Counted from the first letter of the stretch, positions 44,296 through 53,733 are shown. The stretch is 60,156 nucleotides of DNA from UBA8752 sp964223495 (GCA_964223495.1 CAXQGL010000003.1:1-60156); one strand, 5' to 3'. Notes: a model not told the origin generated them from the sequence alone. Numbers and translations are program-made.

Positions 44296-45738
44296 ATGGG
44301 GGGAATCAGACTCAAGGTGGCTGTTTCGGTGATGATGCTCTCATCACTTTCATCCGGACTGCGGGCGCAGTTGGGTCCCATGGAGGTGTTGCCGGAATGG
44401 GGTCAGGCAGGTTGGAGCAATCCTGCCATCCTGCATCCTTCGGGAAGCCACATCCTGTTGGGTGGACTGTCTGGTTTTCAAGTGGAGGTGGACCATTCCG
44501 GTCCGCGTTATGTCGATTTCATCAGTGCTGATGGACTGGTGGATCCCATGGCGCTGCTGGAGCGGATGGACCCGGTCGAAACGGTGGGGGTAAGGAGTGA
44601 AGTGCCCTTGATTTCACTGGGATTTCGTGAGAAGGAGCGGTTTGAATTCAGGTTGCGGAGCAGGGTGGTTGCAGAGCAAAAATTCTCATATGATCGGGAT
44701 TTGTTCGATATCGCATGGAGGGGCAATGGCCATCCGGACAACATCGGCCGGCCCATTTCCTTTTCGGATTTCGGACTCCATTCCCAAGCGTATCTGGATC
44801 ACGGCTTGAGTGTTGGGGCGATGGCGAAGGAGGACAAGCTCTGGCTCGGCTGGGGCATCCACTTGCTCAATGGCCTCGGGGCTTTTGAAATTGAACAGTT
44901 CGACGCGGTCTGGACAACGGACACGCTGGATTACAGCTGGGACCTGCAAGGGGGCATGGTGGTTCATTCCGCAGGACTTGACCTGGATTCCCTGCTGGAG
45001 GGCGGCGAGCTCGAATTGCCCACGGACAGCGGCATGCCCGAGACCCTAGGAGCAGGCGTGGCGTTTGATTACGGTTTCCGTTGGAAGCTCACACCGAAGG
45101 TCGAGCTGGAGGGTTCAATCGAAGGCCGCGGTGGATTGCGGTGGCTCGAATCCCTGTCTCGGAAGGAGGTGGATCCGTCGTCTTTTGTTTTGGAGGGCAT
45201 CGACCTTGTCGAGGTGTTCGACGGCGCGGATTCGCTGCAGTTGGACTCGTTGCAGCTGTTGTTTGAGGATTGGCAGACCGAGATGCTCGATTCCCTTTCG
45301 GATGCCTTTTCAGTGCAGACGGCACCGGGTGCAGCGGCGGCTTTCGACACGAGGATCCGGGAGACCTGGCGTTTCGGTATTCGGTTCCGCCCCCATGAAT
45401 CCGTGGAGATCAGTGCGCTCGCTTATCGGCAGTTCAGTTTCGGACGGGTGCGCGAAGGCGGACTGTTCGGATTGACCTATCGGTTTCGCGGCAATGTGAC
45501 CGTGCATGCCCAGGCACAATTCCACAATGGGGATTGGCTTTGGGGCTCGGGACTGTCCTTGCGCGGAGGTCCAATCCGGTTTTCGGCTTCGGCGCGCCAT
45601 GTGCCAGGATTGCTCAGGCCATTGGAGGCCGGTCATTGGCAGGGCCAGGCCGGATTGTCCTTTGACATCGGTTACATCCAGAAACAGAAGAAGCGTCGGA
45701 AGAATGACCTCGGGACGGGGAAGGGCATGTGGCACTGA
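44296..45738 (+). CDS. DUF5723 family outer-membrane protein
   Basis: A 480-residue protein with a signal peptide (VSVMMLSSLSSGLRA) and the N-terminal features of DUF5723, PorV-like barrel proteins: the NPAILHPSGSHILLGG motif near 37-52 is the familiar NPA block. Conserved FDIAWRGNG and a strand-rich C-terminus (FGLTYRFRGNVTVHAQAQF). Ends in a basic tail (QKQKKRRKND), possibly removed or periplasmic. Stop-start spacing of one base with the upstream lipoprotein gene suggests a two-component envelope unit. Confidence 0.72.
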   Translation: MGGIRLKVAVSVMMLSSLSSGLRAQLGPMEVLPEWGQAGWSNPAILHPSGSHILLGGLSGFQVEVDHSGPRYVDFISADGLVDPMALLERMDPVETVGVRSEVPLISLGFREKERFEFRLRSRVVAEQKFSYDRDLFDIAWRGNGHPDNIGRPISFSDFGLHSQAYLDHGLSVGAMAKEDKLWLGWGIHLLNGLGAFEIEQFDAVWTTDTLDYSWDLQGGMVVHSAGLDLDSLLEGGELELPTDSGMPETLGAGVAFDYGFRWKLTPKVELEGSIEGRGGLRWLESLSRKEVDPSSFVLEGIDLVEVFDGADSLQLDSLQLLFEDWQTEMLDSLSDAFSVQTAPGAAAAFDTRIRETWRFGIRFRPHESVEISALAYRQFSFGRVREGGLFGLTYRFRGNVTVHAQAQFHNGDWLWGSGLSLRGGPIRFSASARHVPGLLRPLEAGHWQGQAGLSFDIGYIQKQKKRRKNDLGTGKGMWH

Positions 45739-45747
45739 GGCCCCGGG

Positions 45748-46428
45748 CTAGCGCGATTCATTGAGGAAATCGTCGTAGCCGACGCCCCTCAGGAATTGTG
45801 ACAGTGAATGGTGCTGGATGTCGAAATGCACCGCAGACCAGCCGGCCGTGATGGCCCCGGACACATTGTCCTTGTTGTCGTCGATGAAGAGGGTTTTTTC
45901 GGGCTGGAGTTCATATTCCTCGGCGACGCGGAGAAATGCCGGGGTGTCGGGCTTCCTCATGCCCAACCGATGGCTGTAGATGATCTGCCGGAAGCTTTCG
46001 GCGAACTGACGCCCCTTGGACCCCAGGATGTCCTGTTCGAACTGCATCGCGTGGATGGCGTTCGTGTTGCTGAAGAGGAGCAGGTCGAAATGCTGCTCCA
46101 AGGATTCCAACCACGGCAGGGCATTCGGTCGCAATCCGAGCAACATGGCATTCCAGGCCTTGCGCACGTCCTCAGGACTGGTCCCTTGTGAACAGTGGTT
46201 CCTCAGGGACAGTATGAACTCATCATCGCCAATCTCACCGCATTCCAAGCTGTCGAACAGGGTGTCCTGATGCTTGGCGTTGAATCGCTCACCGATGGTT
46301 CCATATCCCAGACGGCTGAAGGCATCGATGGTCTTCGTGTGGTCGATCTCATAGAGGACACCTCCGAAATCGAGCACGATGTGGTCCAATTGCCTCCAAT
46401 CGATTGGGAAAAGCGCTTGGGAAGGCAT
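45748..46428 (-). CDS. HAD family hydrolase
   Basis: 226 residues of the HAD-IA type: motif I IVLDFGGVLYEID near 17-29, motif II LLFSNTNAIH, the motif III lysine in GMRKPD, and motif IV LFIDDNKDNV. Resembles phosphatases acting on small phosphorylated metabolites (YihX type); substrate not deducible. The second aspartate of motif I (DxD) is replaced by glycine (DFGG), as in some family members of this type. Follows the HU-SPOR gene by 12 bases. Confidence 0.85.
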   Translation of the reverse strand: MPSQALFPIDWRQLDHIVLDFGGVLYEIDHTKTIDAFSRLGYGTIGERFNAKHQDTLFDSLECGEIGDDEFILSLRNHCSQGTSPEDVRKAWNAMLLGLRPNALPWLESLEQHFDLLLFSNTNAIHAMQFEQDILGSKGRQFAESFRQIIYSHRLGMRKPDTPAFLRVAEEYELQPEKTLFIDDNKDNVSGAITAGWSAVHFDIQHHSLSQFLRGVGYDDFLNESR

Positions 46429-46440
46429 CGTTGCAGTGGA

Positions 46441-47502
46441 TCAGATTTGGAGTATCCAGGCTTGGTCCATTCCGTGCAGGACCTTGAGGCCCCTTCGGAA
46501 TTTCAGTGCGGCGTTCCTGTCGTCGAAGCACCCTGCGGATACGCGGTGTGCCCCCCCTGGACCGGGCAGGATGGAAGTGGCGTAACCGAGCGCCTCCAAG
46601 CGCCGCGCCATGCTCGCTGCGCGGGTCATCTCCGAGAAGGTGCCGCCAATGACATGATGTGAACAGCCTGAAGAGAGGGGTTGCGGCGTGGGCAGGACCA
46701 TCATGGCCTCTTCGTTCTCGGAGGGATCGATGTCCGGGGCATCCGGGTCGAGGAATGCCAATGATTCCGACGCTTCGGTTTCCGGGAACCGGATGTCCTC
46801 GCCATCAATGCGGGGGAGGTAATCCGTCGGCTCCGGTTCCGAGAAGGACAGGAATTCGAATTGGGCGCCTTGCCCTTGTCCCCACCAGAGTGACCCCCCG
46901 ACAACCATGGGCAACAGCAGGATGGCTGCTGCAGTCCGCACCCAGCTTCCCATCCAGGGCGGGTCTTTTTCCTCTTCCTCCTGCCCATTTTGTTCGGACG
47001 TGCCTGTGGGCGGTACCTGTCCGATGGGCATCACGGGAGTTTCAGCTTCAACCGACTTTTCTTCCGAAAGGTCGATCCAAGCAATCCGACCGAGCCCCGG
47101 CGGAGCATAGCGTTCTCCCAGACGGGCTTCAGGTGCGAATCCGATGGTCCCGTTTGCCGTCAGGTAGATCCTGCCCAGTCCCGGAATGTCGCGGGTACCT
47201 CCGGATTCTAGGTGTGCTTTCAGGGCATCAACCTCGCTGTCGATCAACTCGGTGGCGGCTTCATTCCGGCACCCTGTGGCCCGGCGGATTTCCTGTTCGA
47301 GCAAACCGTCACGGACCGTGAGCTTCGGATTGAATGCCACGTTGCGCCCCGGGGGAACCCATTCACCCTTGTCGGCGTCGTAGCGCGCGGGCACGGGATG
47401 TGCCACAAAGCCGCCAAACTTTGGAATGACCAGACAATCGTGGTCATGGAGCAGCAGTGGCAGTGCCTGAATCAGGAATTCGGTGTCCCGGACGGAAGAC
47501 AT
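46441..47502 (-). CDS. HU-CCDC81 and SPOR domain protein
   Basis: 353 residues: N-terminal HU/CCDC81-like domain pair (about 1-115, FGGFVAHPVPARYD, NPKLTVRDGLLEQEI), a proline/glutamate linker, one membrane segment (TAAAILLLPMVVGGSLWW, about 190-207) and a C-terminal SPOR domain (HHVIGGTFSEMTRAASMARRLEALGY ... ), which binds denuded peptidoglycan glycan at division sites. This combination is a Bacteroidota speciality and probably links envelope and nucleoid functions. A TATTTTCG box lies 7 bases upstream of the ATG. HAD gene follows. Confidence 0.88.
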   Translation of the reverse strand: MSSVRDTEFLIQALPLLLHDHDCLVIPKFGGFVAHPVPARYDADKGEWVPPGRNVAFNPKLTVRDGLLEQEIRRATGCRNEAATELIDSEVDALKAHLESGGTRDIPGLGRIYLTANGTIGFAPEARLGERYAPPGLGRIAWIDLSEEKSVEAETPVMPIGQVPPTGTSEQNGQEEEEKDPPWMGSWVRTAAAILLLPMVVGGSLWWGQGQGAQFEFLSFSEPEPTDYLPRIDGEDIRFPETEASESLAFLDPDAPDIDPSENEEAMMVLPTPQPLSSGCSHHVIGGTFSEMTRAASMARRLEALGYATSILPGPGGAHRVSAGCFDDRNAALKFRRGLKVLHGMDQAWILQI

Positions 47503-47509
47503 AGTGAGC

Positions 47510-47517
47510 CGAAAATA
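47510..47517 (-). promoter_or_regulatory. -7 box directly upstream of the HU-SPOR gene
   Basis: Minus strand TATTTTCG (TAnnTTYG), 7 bases before the ATG at 47502. No convincing -33 element. Confidence 0.45.
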
Positions 47518-47563
47518 AGGCCATTATACCGCGTGTCCACGATGCGGCCTAGACAATGCCAAG

Positions 47564-48283
47564 TCACGGATTGTGAATGGCATGCCACCGGCGGAGGTGT
47601 TCCAGATCCTCCGGAGTGTCCACCGGTCCGGGACCGATGGCCTCCAAAACGGCAACCGTGCCGATTTCCACACCGGCCTCGAGCCATCGGAGCTGCTCCA
47701 GTTTTTCCTGTTTTTCGAGCCTTCCTTCGGGCAACCCGGCGCAATGGGCCAGCATTCCCGGGGCGAAGCCGTACATCCCGATGTGGATGCCATCGGGTGC
47801 GCCACCAGAAATGGGGGAACGCGAGAATGCGAGCGCTTTTCCATGGGCATCCATGGCCACCTTGACCCTCTCGGGCTGTTCGGTCTCCCCCTCCTTGGCC
47901 GGCCTGACGGGTGTGACCACGTCCCATCGGCCTTCCTGCATGGCGGCGCACATGGCGTCGAGGTGGGCCGGGTCTGGAAATGGCTCATCACCCTGCAGGT
48001 TCAGGATGGCCGCATCCGGTGTGCCAAGTGCATGCCACGCTTCGTGGCACCGGTCCGTGCCGGAAACATGGGTGCCCGTCAAGCGTGCCTCGCCCCCAGC
48101 GCCCCTCACGGCTTCAGCGATGTCCTCGTGGTCTGTCGCCACGACTGCCCGTTCGATTCCAGGGTGTCGCACCGCTGCCCGCCAAGCGTGGACCACCATG
48201 GGAATGCCGCCAATGTCGGCAAGGGGTTTGCCCGGCAATCGCGTGGAGTCCATGCGCGCGGGTATGATGGCGATGATGTTCAC
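47564..48283 (-). CDS. kdsB: 3-deoxy-manno-octulosonate cytidylyltransferase
   Basis: Activates Kdo as CMP-Kdo for the lipid A core; 239 residues. Start is GTG at 48283, which overlaps the TonB receptor stop (GTGA); from there the protein reads MNIIAIIPARMDSTRLPGKPLADIGG, the standard N-terminus. Further blocks: LTGTHVSGTDRCHEA, NLQGDEPFPDP and HIGMYGF. The coupling with a TonB receptor gene is unusual and probably reflects gene packing. Confidence 0.93.
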   Translation of the reverse strand: MNIIAIIPARMDSTRLPGKPLADIGGIPMVVHAWRAAVRHPGIERAVVATDHEDIAEAVRGAGGEARLTGTHVSGTDRCHEAWHALGTPDAAILNLQGDEPFPDPAHLDAMCAAMQEGRWDVVTPVRPAKEGETEQPERVKVAMDAHGKALAFSRSPISGGAPDGIHIGMYGFAPGMLAHCAGLPEGRLEKQEKLEQLRWLEAGVEIGTVAVLEAIGPGPVDTPEDLEHLRRWHAIHNP

Positions 48284-50697
48284 GGCGTGAAGGTGTAGCG
48301 CACCAACCAAAGCCTGTTGGCCTCGGCTGCAAGCGGGCGCAGGGCGTAGTTCAGGTTGGCGGCATTGCGCACAATGAGCTCGACGTGATGTTGCTTGTTG
48401 ATTTTCCGGCCGACCTGGATGTCGTGCAGCCATTGCGCATCCGGCCGTTCGGCAAGCCAATCGATGAGTCCGTATTCGAGCAATCCAAGGCTTTCGATGT
48501 CGATGAAGGCCCGGTCTATGTTGCGGATGGTGGTGTTCCGGGCTGCATTCCATCCGATGGTCCAACCGGAAGTGTGCTGCGCGCTGAGGTTGGCACGGAA
48601 GGTGTTGCGAATCCTGTACTTCAGGGTGTTGTCCGTGGTGTCGGAGCTGGTGGATGCATAGCTGACCCCCCCGGCCGTGGCGGGAAATTCCGCATAGATG
48701 GAGTCCGGTGTGAGGCTTACCGGGTCCAGCAGTGTCTGTCCAACGAGCCATTGGATTTTCCATTCACCCAGATCTCCTTGTCCCATGGTGCTCCATTCCA
48801 AGCCGGAGACCCTCGCCTTTCCCGTGTTCACGCTACGGAACCCGAGATCCAGCAGGCCATTGCCCGAATCGCCCCAAAGGCCAAAGGTGTACTCGATGAA
48901 ATTCTCAAAATCCTGCTGGAAGATGGCGATGTCGAAGAAGCCCTTCCATTGGCCATTCGAACCGAAGCGGAACCCCTGTTTGATGCCGATTTCCATATTG
49001 GTGGAAGATTCCGGTCGAATGTCGAGCGAAGGAAAGACGCTGATGCCACCAACGGTGGTCCGGATGAACTTCTCGGCGATGCTCGGGAAACGGAACCCCT
49101 GGCCGACACTGGCCCGCAGGAAACCGGCTTGACCGAAACGGTAGTTGATGCCCGTGCGGAATACGGACTTCCCCTGTGACACGCTGTCGAGTACGAAATG
49201 CTCGTATCGTGCTCCTGCGGTGATGTGCAGCCGGTCGTGGGGTTCCGCATCCAGTTGGAGGTAGGCGGCCCTGTTGGCGGCATGGTGCACCGTGTCTCCT
49301 ATGCCGGCATCGTAGAGTTCGGCCACACTGCGGGTGCCCTGCGCGTAAATGCCGCCTGTGGCGGTCCAATGTTCATTGCGGTAGCGCGACCTGTATTCGG
49401 TCTGCCAGGTGGAGGATGCGTTGGCCTGGTTGTTGTCGTTGTCGTTGTTGAGGCGCAGGAACCGTCCTTGGAGGCGGTGATTCCACGGTCCCACTGCGCG
49501 TTCCAAATGGGGATCGATGGTGTACATCCGCTGGATGGTCCGGGTATCCGCACCGGGGGTCGCGGCATAGAAACCGGTATCGGCGTTGTTCCAGATGAGC
49601 GTTCCCACGCTTTCGCCCGTGATGGCATTGCCCCGGATGCCATAGCCCCATCCGCCATTCTTGGGCGCGTGCTCCCAGGCGCCGTTCACACGCCATTGGC
49701 GTTCTGCGTCGTAGTGATCGACCGTGAAGGGATTGTAGGCCCTGTCATGGGCCGCACCGGTGGCGGCATCAATTTGTGGCCCTTTGTGTCCATCGCTGCC
49801 CACCCATTGGCCACCGAAGCTGATGCCATCGCCATTTTCCAGGCGCCGGGTGTGGAGCCAGGACGTGCTGCTTTGCATCAGGGCGCGGTTCCAGTATTTC
49901 CGGCCGTTTCCCGGATCGCTGTGGATGCCATGTTGAACGCTCACCCTTGTCGAGGGGTCGGGGTCGGGGAATGCCGTCCTGAATTGGATGACGCCACTGA
50001 GCGCCGAAGAGCCGTAAAGCACACTGCTTGCACCTTTTACGACTTCTACCTGTTCGAGGTTTTCCAGTGGAAGGAATCCCCAAGTGGGCCGTCCGGCATC
50101 GCCGCTGAGCACGGGCAGACCATCGAGCAACACAGCCACCCTGGAACCCGCTCCGAAGCTGTAGCCGCTGCCGCCCCTGATTTGGGGCTCGCTGTCCACG
50201 ATGGTGACCCCAGGGGTGCGGGACAGGCTCTGGTCGGCGCTCGTGGGCGCCCCCTGATTGACCAGTTCAGGAGGCAAGACATCGATGGACACGCTCACCT
50301 CACCTAGGTCCTGTTCGAAGCGACCGGCAGAAATGACGGCCGTGCCGATCCGCGCCACGTCGGGCTCGAGCATGATGTCCAGGGTCCGTGAGCCCTGCCA
50401 GGCATCGAGCGTATCGGTCCACTCGAGGTATCCCACGTAGCGTACGCGGAGATACCGGTTCCCTTCCGTGTCCAGGGCAACATTGAATTTACCGTCAACA
50501 TCGCTGAGCGCAGTGGAGCTGCCGAGTATGATGGCGGCGCCGGGGAGGCCCTGTCCGTTCGTGGCGTCGACCACCTTGCCGTCCAGACGGGGAGCGGACT
50601 GTGCCATGCTGAGCAGGCCGATGGAGAGGCCGACGAGGAACAGGCCCCATTTCAGGCACTGCGGGGGGAGTGGGGAATCGAAAGCGGCGCGTGGCAT
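48280..50697 (-). CDS. TonB-dependent outer-membrane receptor
   Basis: 805 residues: signal peptide (LFLVGLSIGLLSMA), carboxypeptidase-like regulatory domain (about 36-115, LDGKVVDATNGQGLPGAAIIL ... DGKFNV), plug (about 130-245, SLSRTPGVTIVDSEPQIRGG, VEVVKGASSVLYGSSALSGVI) and a 22-strand barrel. Ligand unknown; no SusD partner is adjacent, so a siderophore, vitamin or metal receptor is more likely than a polysaccharide one. The ATG at 50697 has a TACATTCG box 5 bases upstream. Confidence 0.92.
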   Translation of the reverse strand: MPRAAFDSPLPPQCLKWGLFLVGLSIGLLSMAQSAPRLDGKVVDATNGQGLPGAAIILGSSTALSDVDGKFNVALDTEGNRYLRVRYVGYLEWTDTLDAWQGSRTLDIMLEPDVARIGTAVISAGRFEQDLGEVSVSIDVLPPELVNQGAPTSADQSLSRTPGVTIVDSEPQIRGGSGYSFGAGSRVAVLLDGLPVLSGDAGRPTWGFLPLENLEQVEVVKGASSVLYGSSALSGVIQFRTAFPDPDPSTRVSVQHGIHSDPGNGRKYWNRALMQSSTSWLHTRRLENGDGISFGGQWVGSDGHKGPQIDAATGAAHDRAYNPFTVDHYDAERQWRVNGAWEHAPKNGGWGYGIRGNAITGESVGTLIWNNADTGFYAATPGADTRTIQRMYTIDPHLERAVGPWNHRLQGRFLRLNNDNDNNQANASSTWQTEYRSRYRNEHWTATGGIYAQGTRSVAELYDAGIGDTVHHAANRAAYLQLDAEPHDRLHITAGARYEHFVLDSVSQGKSVFRTGINYRFGQAGFLRASVGQGFRFPSIAEKFIRTTVGGISVFPSLDIRPESSTNMEIGIKQGFRFGSNGQWKGFFDIAIFQQDFENFIEYTFGLWGDSGNGLLDLGFRSVNTGKARVSGLEWSTMGQGDLGEWKIQWLVGQTLLDPVSLTPDSIYAEFPATAGGVSYASTSSDTTDNTLKYRIRNTFRANLSAQHTSGWTIGWNAARNTTIRNIDRAFIDIESLGLLEYGLIDWLAERPDAQWLHDIQVGRKINKQHHVELIVRNAANLNYALRPLAAEANRLWLVRYTFTP

Positions 50698-50702
50698 TGC
50701 GT

Positions 50703-50710
50703 CGAATGTA
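50703..50710 (-). promoter_or_regulatory. -7 box directly upstream of the TonB receptor gene
   Basis: Minus strand TACATTCG (TAnnTTYG), 5 bases before the ATG. A TTCG lies exactly 19 bases upstream of the box, a possible -33 with the same T-to-C change. Confidence 0.5.
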
Positions 50711-50774
50711 AAGCGAACATGGGCGATTGCGAATCATCTGCCACGGACGGTCCGGGACTGCGCACTTTGCCTGC

Positions 50775-51878
50775 ATGGCAGAAGGTGCTTTTCGCGACCC
50801 GCTGATCGGGCATGTGGCGGGCGACATGGAGGATTGGCTCATGGACTGGATGACGGCATCGCAGTTGCCCAAGTTCAATGGCCGTGGAGTGCTGAGGGTC
50901 GTCAGGGAGGTCGGACTGGGTGCCTGGCTGACGGGGTTTGGTCCCGATTTGCTCGGCCCGGCAAGGGAGCGGGCATTGATCCAACGGAAAACGATGGACA
51001 AAGAGGGCATCGTCCCCCTCATTCTGGGCCGAACGGGTTACCCCCACTTGTTGGCGCAGTTGCCGGATGCGCCATGGGTCCTGTTCGTGAAAGGGAACCT
51101 GGATGCGCTTTCGAAGAGCAGACCCGTGGCCGTCGTGGGCACCCGACGTGCATCGTCGGTGGGACTGGGTGCGGTCGATGGATTGTTCGCCGGAATGGAG
51201 GGTTTGGACTGGGTGATGGTCAGCGGCATGGCGGATGGAATTGATGCCAAGGCGCATGGCAGGGCGCTTGAAATGGGCGTGCCCACCGTGGCCTGTCTCG
51301 CCCACGGACTTCATTCCGTGCATCCCCGGTCCAACGCCCGACTGGCAGGGCGCATTCTTGATTCGGGAGGATGTTGGGTGACGGAGTACCGATGGGGGGT
51401 GCCTCCCACGAAGTACACTTTTCCAGCCCGCAACAGGATCATTGCTGGTCTCGTGGAAGCTGCGGTCGTGGTGGAGTCCGGTCACCCTGGCGGAAGCCTC
51501 ATCACGGGACGGCTTGCGCAGGATTATGACCGTCGGGTATTTGCACTTTCTCCCACCTGGTGTTCCAATGCCATGCGGGGGAATGCCCTGCTGATCCGGG
51601 AGCAGGTGGCTGAACTGCTGCACGATCCGGCTGACCTCCCCGAGGCCATGGGGTGGAAGGCAGCGCAACGGACCTGGGAGGGTGCGGTGCCCGGTACGGC
51701 CCCGCTGTCGGCGGAACTCATGGGGGCGCTGGACCTTTATGTGTCCAGACCTTTCGATGAGGTGGTTGAACGGATGGCGGGTGAGCCTAGGATGGTGCGC
51801 AAGGCACTGCTCGAAGCTGAGCTTTCCGGATGGGTCCGATGCTGGTCGGGAGACCGGTTTACCCGAACCCTCAGGTGA
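50775..51878 (+). CDS. dprA: DNA processing protein DprA
   Basis: Loads RecA on incoming single-stranded DNA in natural transformation; 367 residues. ATG at 50775 (MAEGAFRDPLIG). N-terminal helical part, Rossmann DprA domain with VAVVGTRRASSVG near 115-127, VSGMADGIDAKAHGRAL, and TEYRWGVPPTKYTFPARNRIIAGL; C-terminal winged-helix-like end. It is divergent from the TonB receptor gene, 77 bases apart. Complete and intact, though other competence genes are not in the window. Confidence 0.94.
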   Translation: MAEGAFRDPLIGHVAGDMEDWLMDWMTASQLPKFNGRGVLRVVREVGLGAWLTGFGPDLLGPARERALIQRKTMDKEGIVPLILGRTGYPHLLAQLPDAPWVLFVKGNLDALSKSRPVAVVGTRRASSVGLGAVDGLFAGMEGLDWVMVSGMADGIDAKAHGRALEMGVPTVACLAHGLHSVHPRSNARLAGRILDSGGCWVTEYRWGVPPTKYTFPARNRIIAGLVEAAVVVESGHPGGSLITGRLAQDYDRRVFALSPTWCSNAMRGNALLIREQVAELLHDPADLPEAMGWKAAQRTWEGAVPGTAPLSAELMGALDLYVSRPFDEVVERMAGEPRMVRKALLEAELSGWVRCWSGDRFTRTLR

Positions 51879-51894
51879 TGCGCCGGAACCGGGG

Positions 51895-52239
51895 TCAGAG
51901 CTCGCCCATGATGCGCTCGATATCGACCATGCACGCCATGCATTCCTCATTCATGCGGTCGACCATTGCTTTGATTTCATCGAGGGGTCTCCCTTCCTTG
52001 GCCATGGACTCCAGTACTTTGAAATCCTCGTAGGCTTGGTCGTAGCCGATTGCCCCCGCCGCACTTTTCAATTTGTGCGCGTGGAATCCGATTTGTTCGA
52101 AGTTCTCCTGTCTGACGCTTTCAGACAGTGCACCCATGTCCTTGGGGGCGTTTCGGATGAAAATTTGCAGCACTTGCCTGATGAAGGCGGGATCATTGCC
52201 GACAATGCGCTTGAGGTGGTCCAAGTCCAAGACAGCCAT
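51895..52239 (-). CDS. Stand-alone HPt phosphotransfer protein
   Basis: A 114-residue single-domain histidine phosphotransfer protein. Phospho-acceptor H55 in GFHAHKLKSAAGAIG; four-helix-bundle pattern around it (LDLDHLKRIVGNDPAFIRQVLQIFIRNAPKDM). No receiver or kinase domain attached, so it must shuttle phosphate between separate partners encoded elsewhere. A TAATTTCG box lies 11 bases upstream of the ATG, in the gap after rseP, so it is likely transcribed independently. The end lies 16 bases from the convergent dprA end. Confidence 0.88.
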   Translation of the reverse strand: MAVLDLDHLKRIVGNDPAFIRQVLQIFIRNAPKDMGALSESVRQENFEQIGFHAHKLKSAAGAIGYDQAYEDFKVLESMAKEGRPLDEIKAMVDRMNEECMACMVDIERIMGEL

Positions 52240-52250
52240 TGGGCAATATC

Positions 52251-52258
52251 CGAAATTA
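52251..52258 (-). promoter_or_regulatory. -7 box upstream of the HPt gene
   Basis: Minus strand TAATTTCG (TAnnTTYG), 11 bases before the ATG at 52239 and downstream of the rseP stop at 52268-52270. It makes an independent transcription start plausible. Confidence 0.45.
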
Positions 52259-52267
52259 ATCGTTGAG

Positions 52268-53674
52268 TCAGAGGGTGCCGGTGAACCATTTCCAAAGGTC
52301 GTTGCCGTTGGCCAGCAACATGAGGGCTCCCACGAAGAGCAATCCGAGCAGGGTGCTGTATTCCATGACCTTTTCGCTCGGTTTTCTACCTGAGACCATT
52401 TCATACAGCAGGAACATGACGTGGCCCCCGTCCAGTGCCGGAATGGGAAGCAGGTTCATGAATGCGAGGATCAGCGAGAGCAAGGCCGTGATGTTCCAGA
52501 AGCTGCGCCAGTTCCATTCCGGACTGAAAATGCTGCCGAGGGTGATGAAACCACCCAGTTGCTTGGTTCCACCCGGCCGGAACAGAAAGCGCATGGAGGA
52601 GACATAGCCACTCAGGGTGGACCATGCCTTGTCCCAACCACCGGCCAATGCGGCAACCGGTCCGAATTGCAGGTCCTCGAATTCATAGCCGTCCAGTGCA
52701 TCGTAGGCTACAGGGAAGAAACCGAGCTTGCCGTCCCCGTCGACTGATGCAAGAAGGGTCAAGCTTTCCGATTCAAGCCGGGGCATGGGTTGGGCGACCC
52801 TGTCCACTGCGGGTCTGTTCTCATCGTTCTGCCGGACGATGCCGATGGGCACCCCTGACTTTCCGGCATGGCCCTTGAGGGCCTCGACCACATCGCCGAA
52901 ATAGGGTGTGGCCGTTCCCCCGACCGATACAATCCGGTCGCCTTTTCGGAGTCCGGCTGCTTCAGCGCCAAGTCCCGGACTGACGCGATCCACGAAGGTG
53001 GGCAGGTTGACATTGATGGGGGTGGTACCCCGCTTCATTTCTTCCGAATGGTCCAGCAGCACCTGTCCGAGTTCCGTGGGGAACTCAAGGGTCTGCCGCA
53101 TCCCATTGCGCAGGACTTCCGCTGTGGTGACCGAGGTGCCGAAGACCACTTTCCTGAAATCATCGGAGTAGTGGATGGGTTGACCCTGAAGGCTGAGGAC
53201 CACGTCACCGTCTTGCAGGCCGGCTTCCTTCAAGGGCTCGACGAAGGACAGTCCGTAAGGCACCTTGTCGATGCGCAGGTCCTGTTCTCCCCAAACGAAA
53301 AGGACCATGCCGTAGATGACGATGCCGAGGATGAGGTTGACGGTGATGCCGCCGAGCATGATGATGATGCGTTGCCAAGCCGGCTTGGATCGGAACTCCC
53401 AGGGCTCCGGGGGCTTGGCCATCTGTTCCTTGTCCATGGACTCGTCGATCATGCCTGCGATCTTGACGTAGCCTCCGAGGGGCAGCCAGCCTATGCCATA
53501 GACCGTTTCCCCGATTTTCTTCTTGAATAGGGCGCCCTTGACGTCGAAGAAGAGGAAGAATTTCTCCACGCGGGTCTTGAAGAGCCGCGCAGGGATGAAG
53601 TGTCCCAATTCATGAAGGACGATCAAAAAGGACAGGCTGAGGAGGAACTGTCCGGCTTTGATGAGGATCTCCAT
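52268..53674 (-). CDS. rseP: RIP metalloprotease RseP
   Basis: A 468-residue inner-membrane site-2 protease. Zinc motif HELGH at 21-25 in the first membrane segment; LDGG-type motif IPALDGGHVMF near the C-terminus; two PDZ domains between (PLKEAGLQDGDVVLSLQGQP and GLGAEAAGLRKGDRIVSVGG). In proteobacteria it cuts anti-sigma factors; here the substrate is unknown. It is preceded by a full TAATTTTG box, 59 bases upstream, and divergent from the PBP1A gene. Confidence 0.95.
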   Translation of the reverse strand: MEILIKAGQFLLSLSFLIVLHELGHFIPARLFKTRVEKFFLFFDVKGALFKKKIGETVYGIGWLPLGGYVKIAGMIDESMDKEQMAKPPEPWEFRSKPAWQRIIIMLGGITVNLILGIVIYGMVLFVWGEQDLRIDKVPYGLSFVEPLKEAGLQDGDVVLSLQGQPIHYSDDFRKVVFGTSVTTAEVLRNGMRQTLEFPTELGQVLLDHSEEMKRGTTPINVNLPTFVDRVSPGLGAEAAGLRKGDRIVSVGGTATPYFGDVVEALKGHAGKSGVPIGIVRQNDENRPAVDRVAQPMPRLESESLTLLASVDGDGKLGFFPVAYDALDGYEFEDLQFGPVAALAGGWDKAWSTLSGYVSSMRFLFRPGGTKQLGGFITLGSIFSPEWNWRSFWNITALLSLILAFMNLLPIPALDGGHVMFLLYEMVSGRKPSEKVMEYSTLLGLLFVGALMLLANGNDLWKWFTGTL

Positions 53675-53733
53675 GATGGCGTTAGCGTTGCGAATTCGTC
53701 TTCTGGCAGAAGGCAGACTGCCTCAATGCGGGG

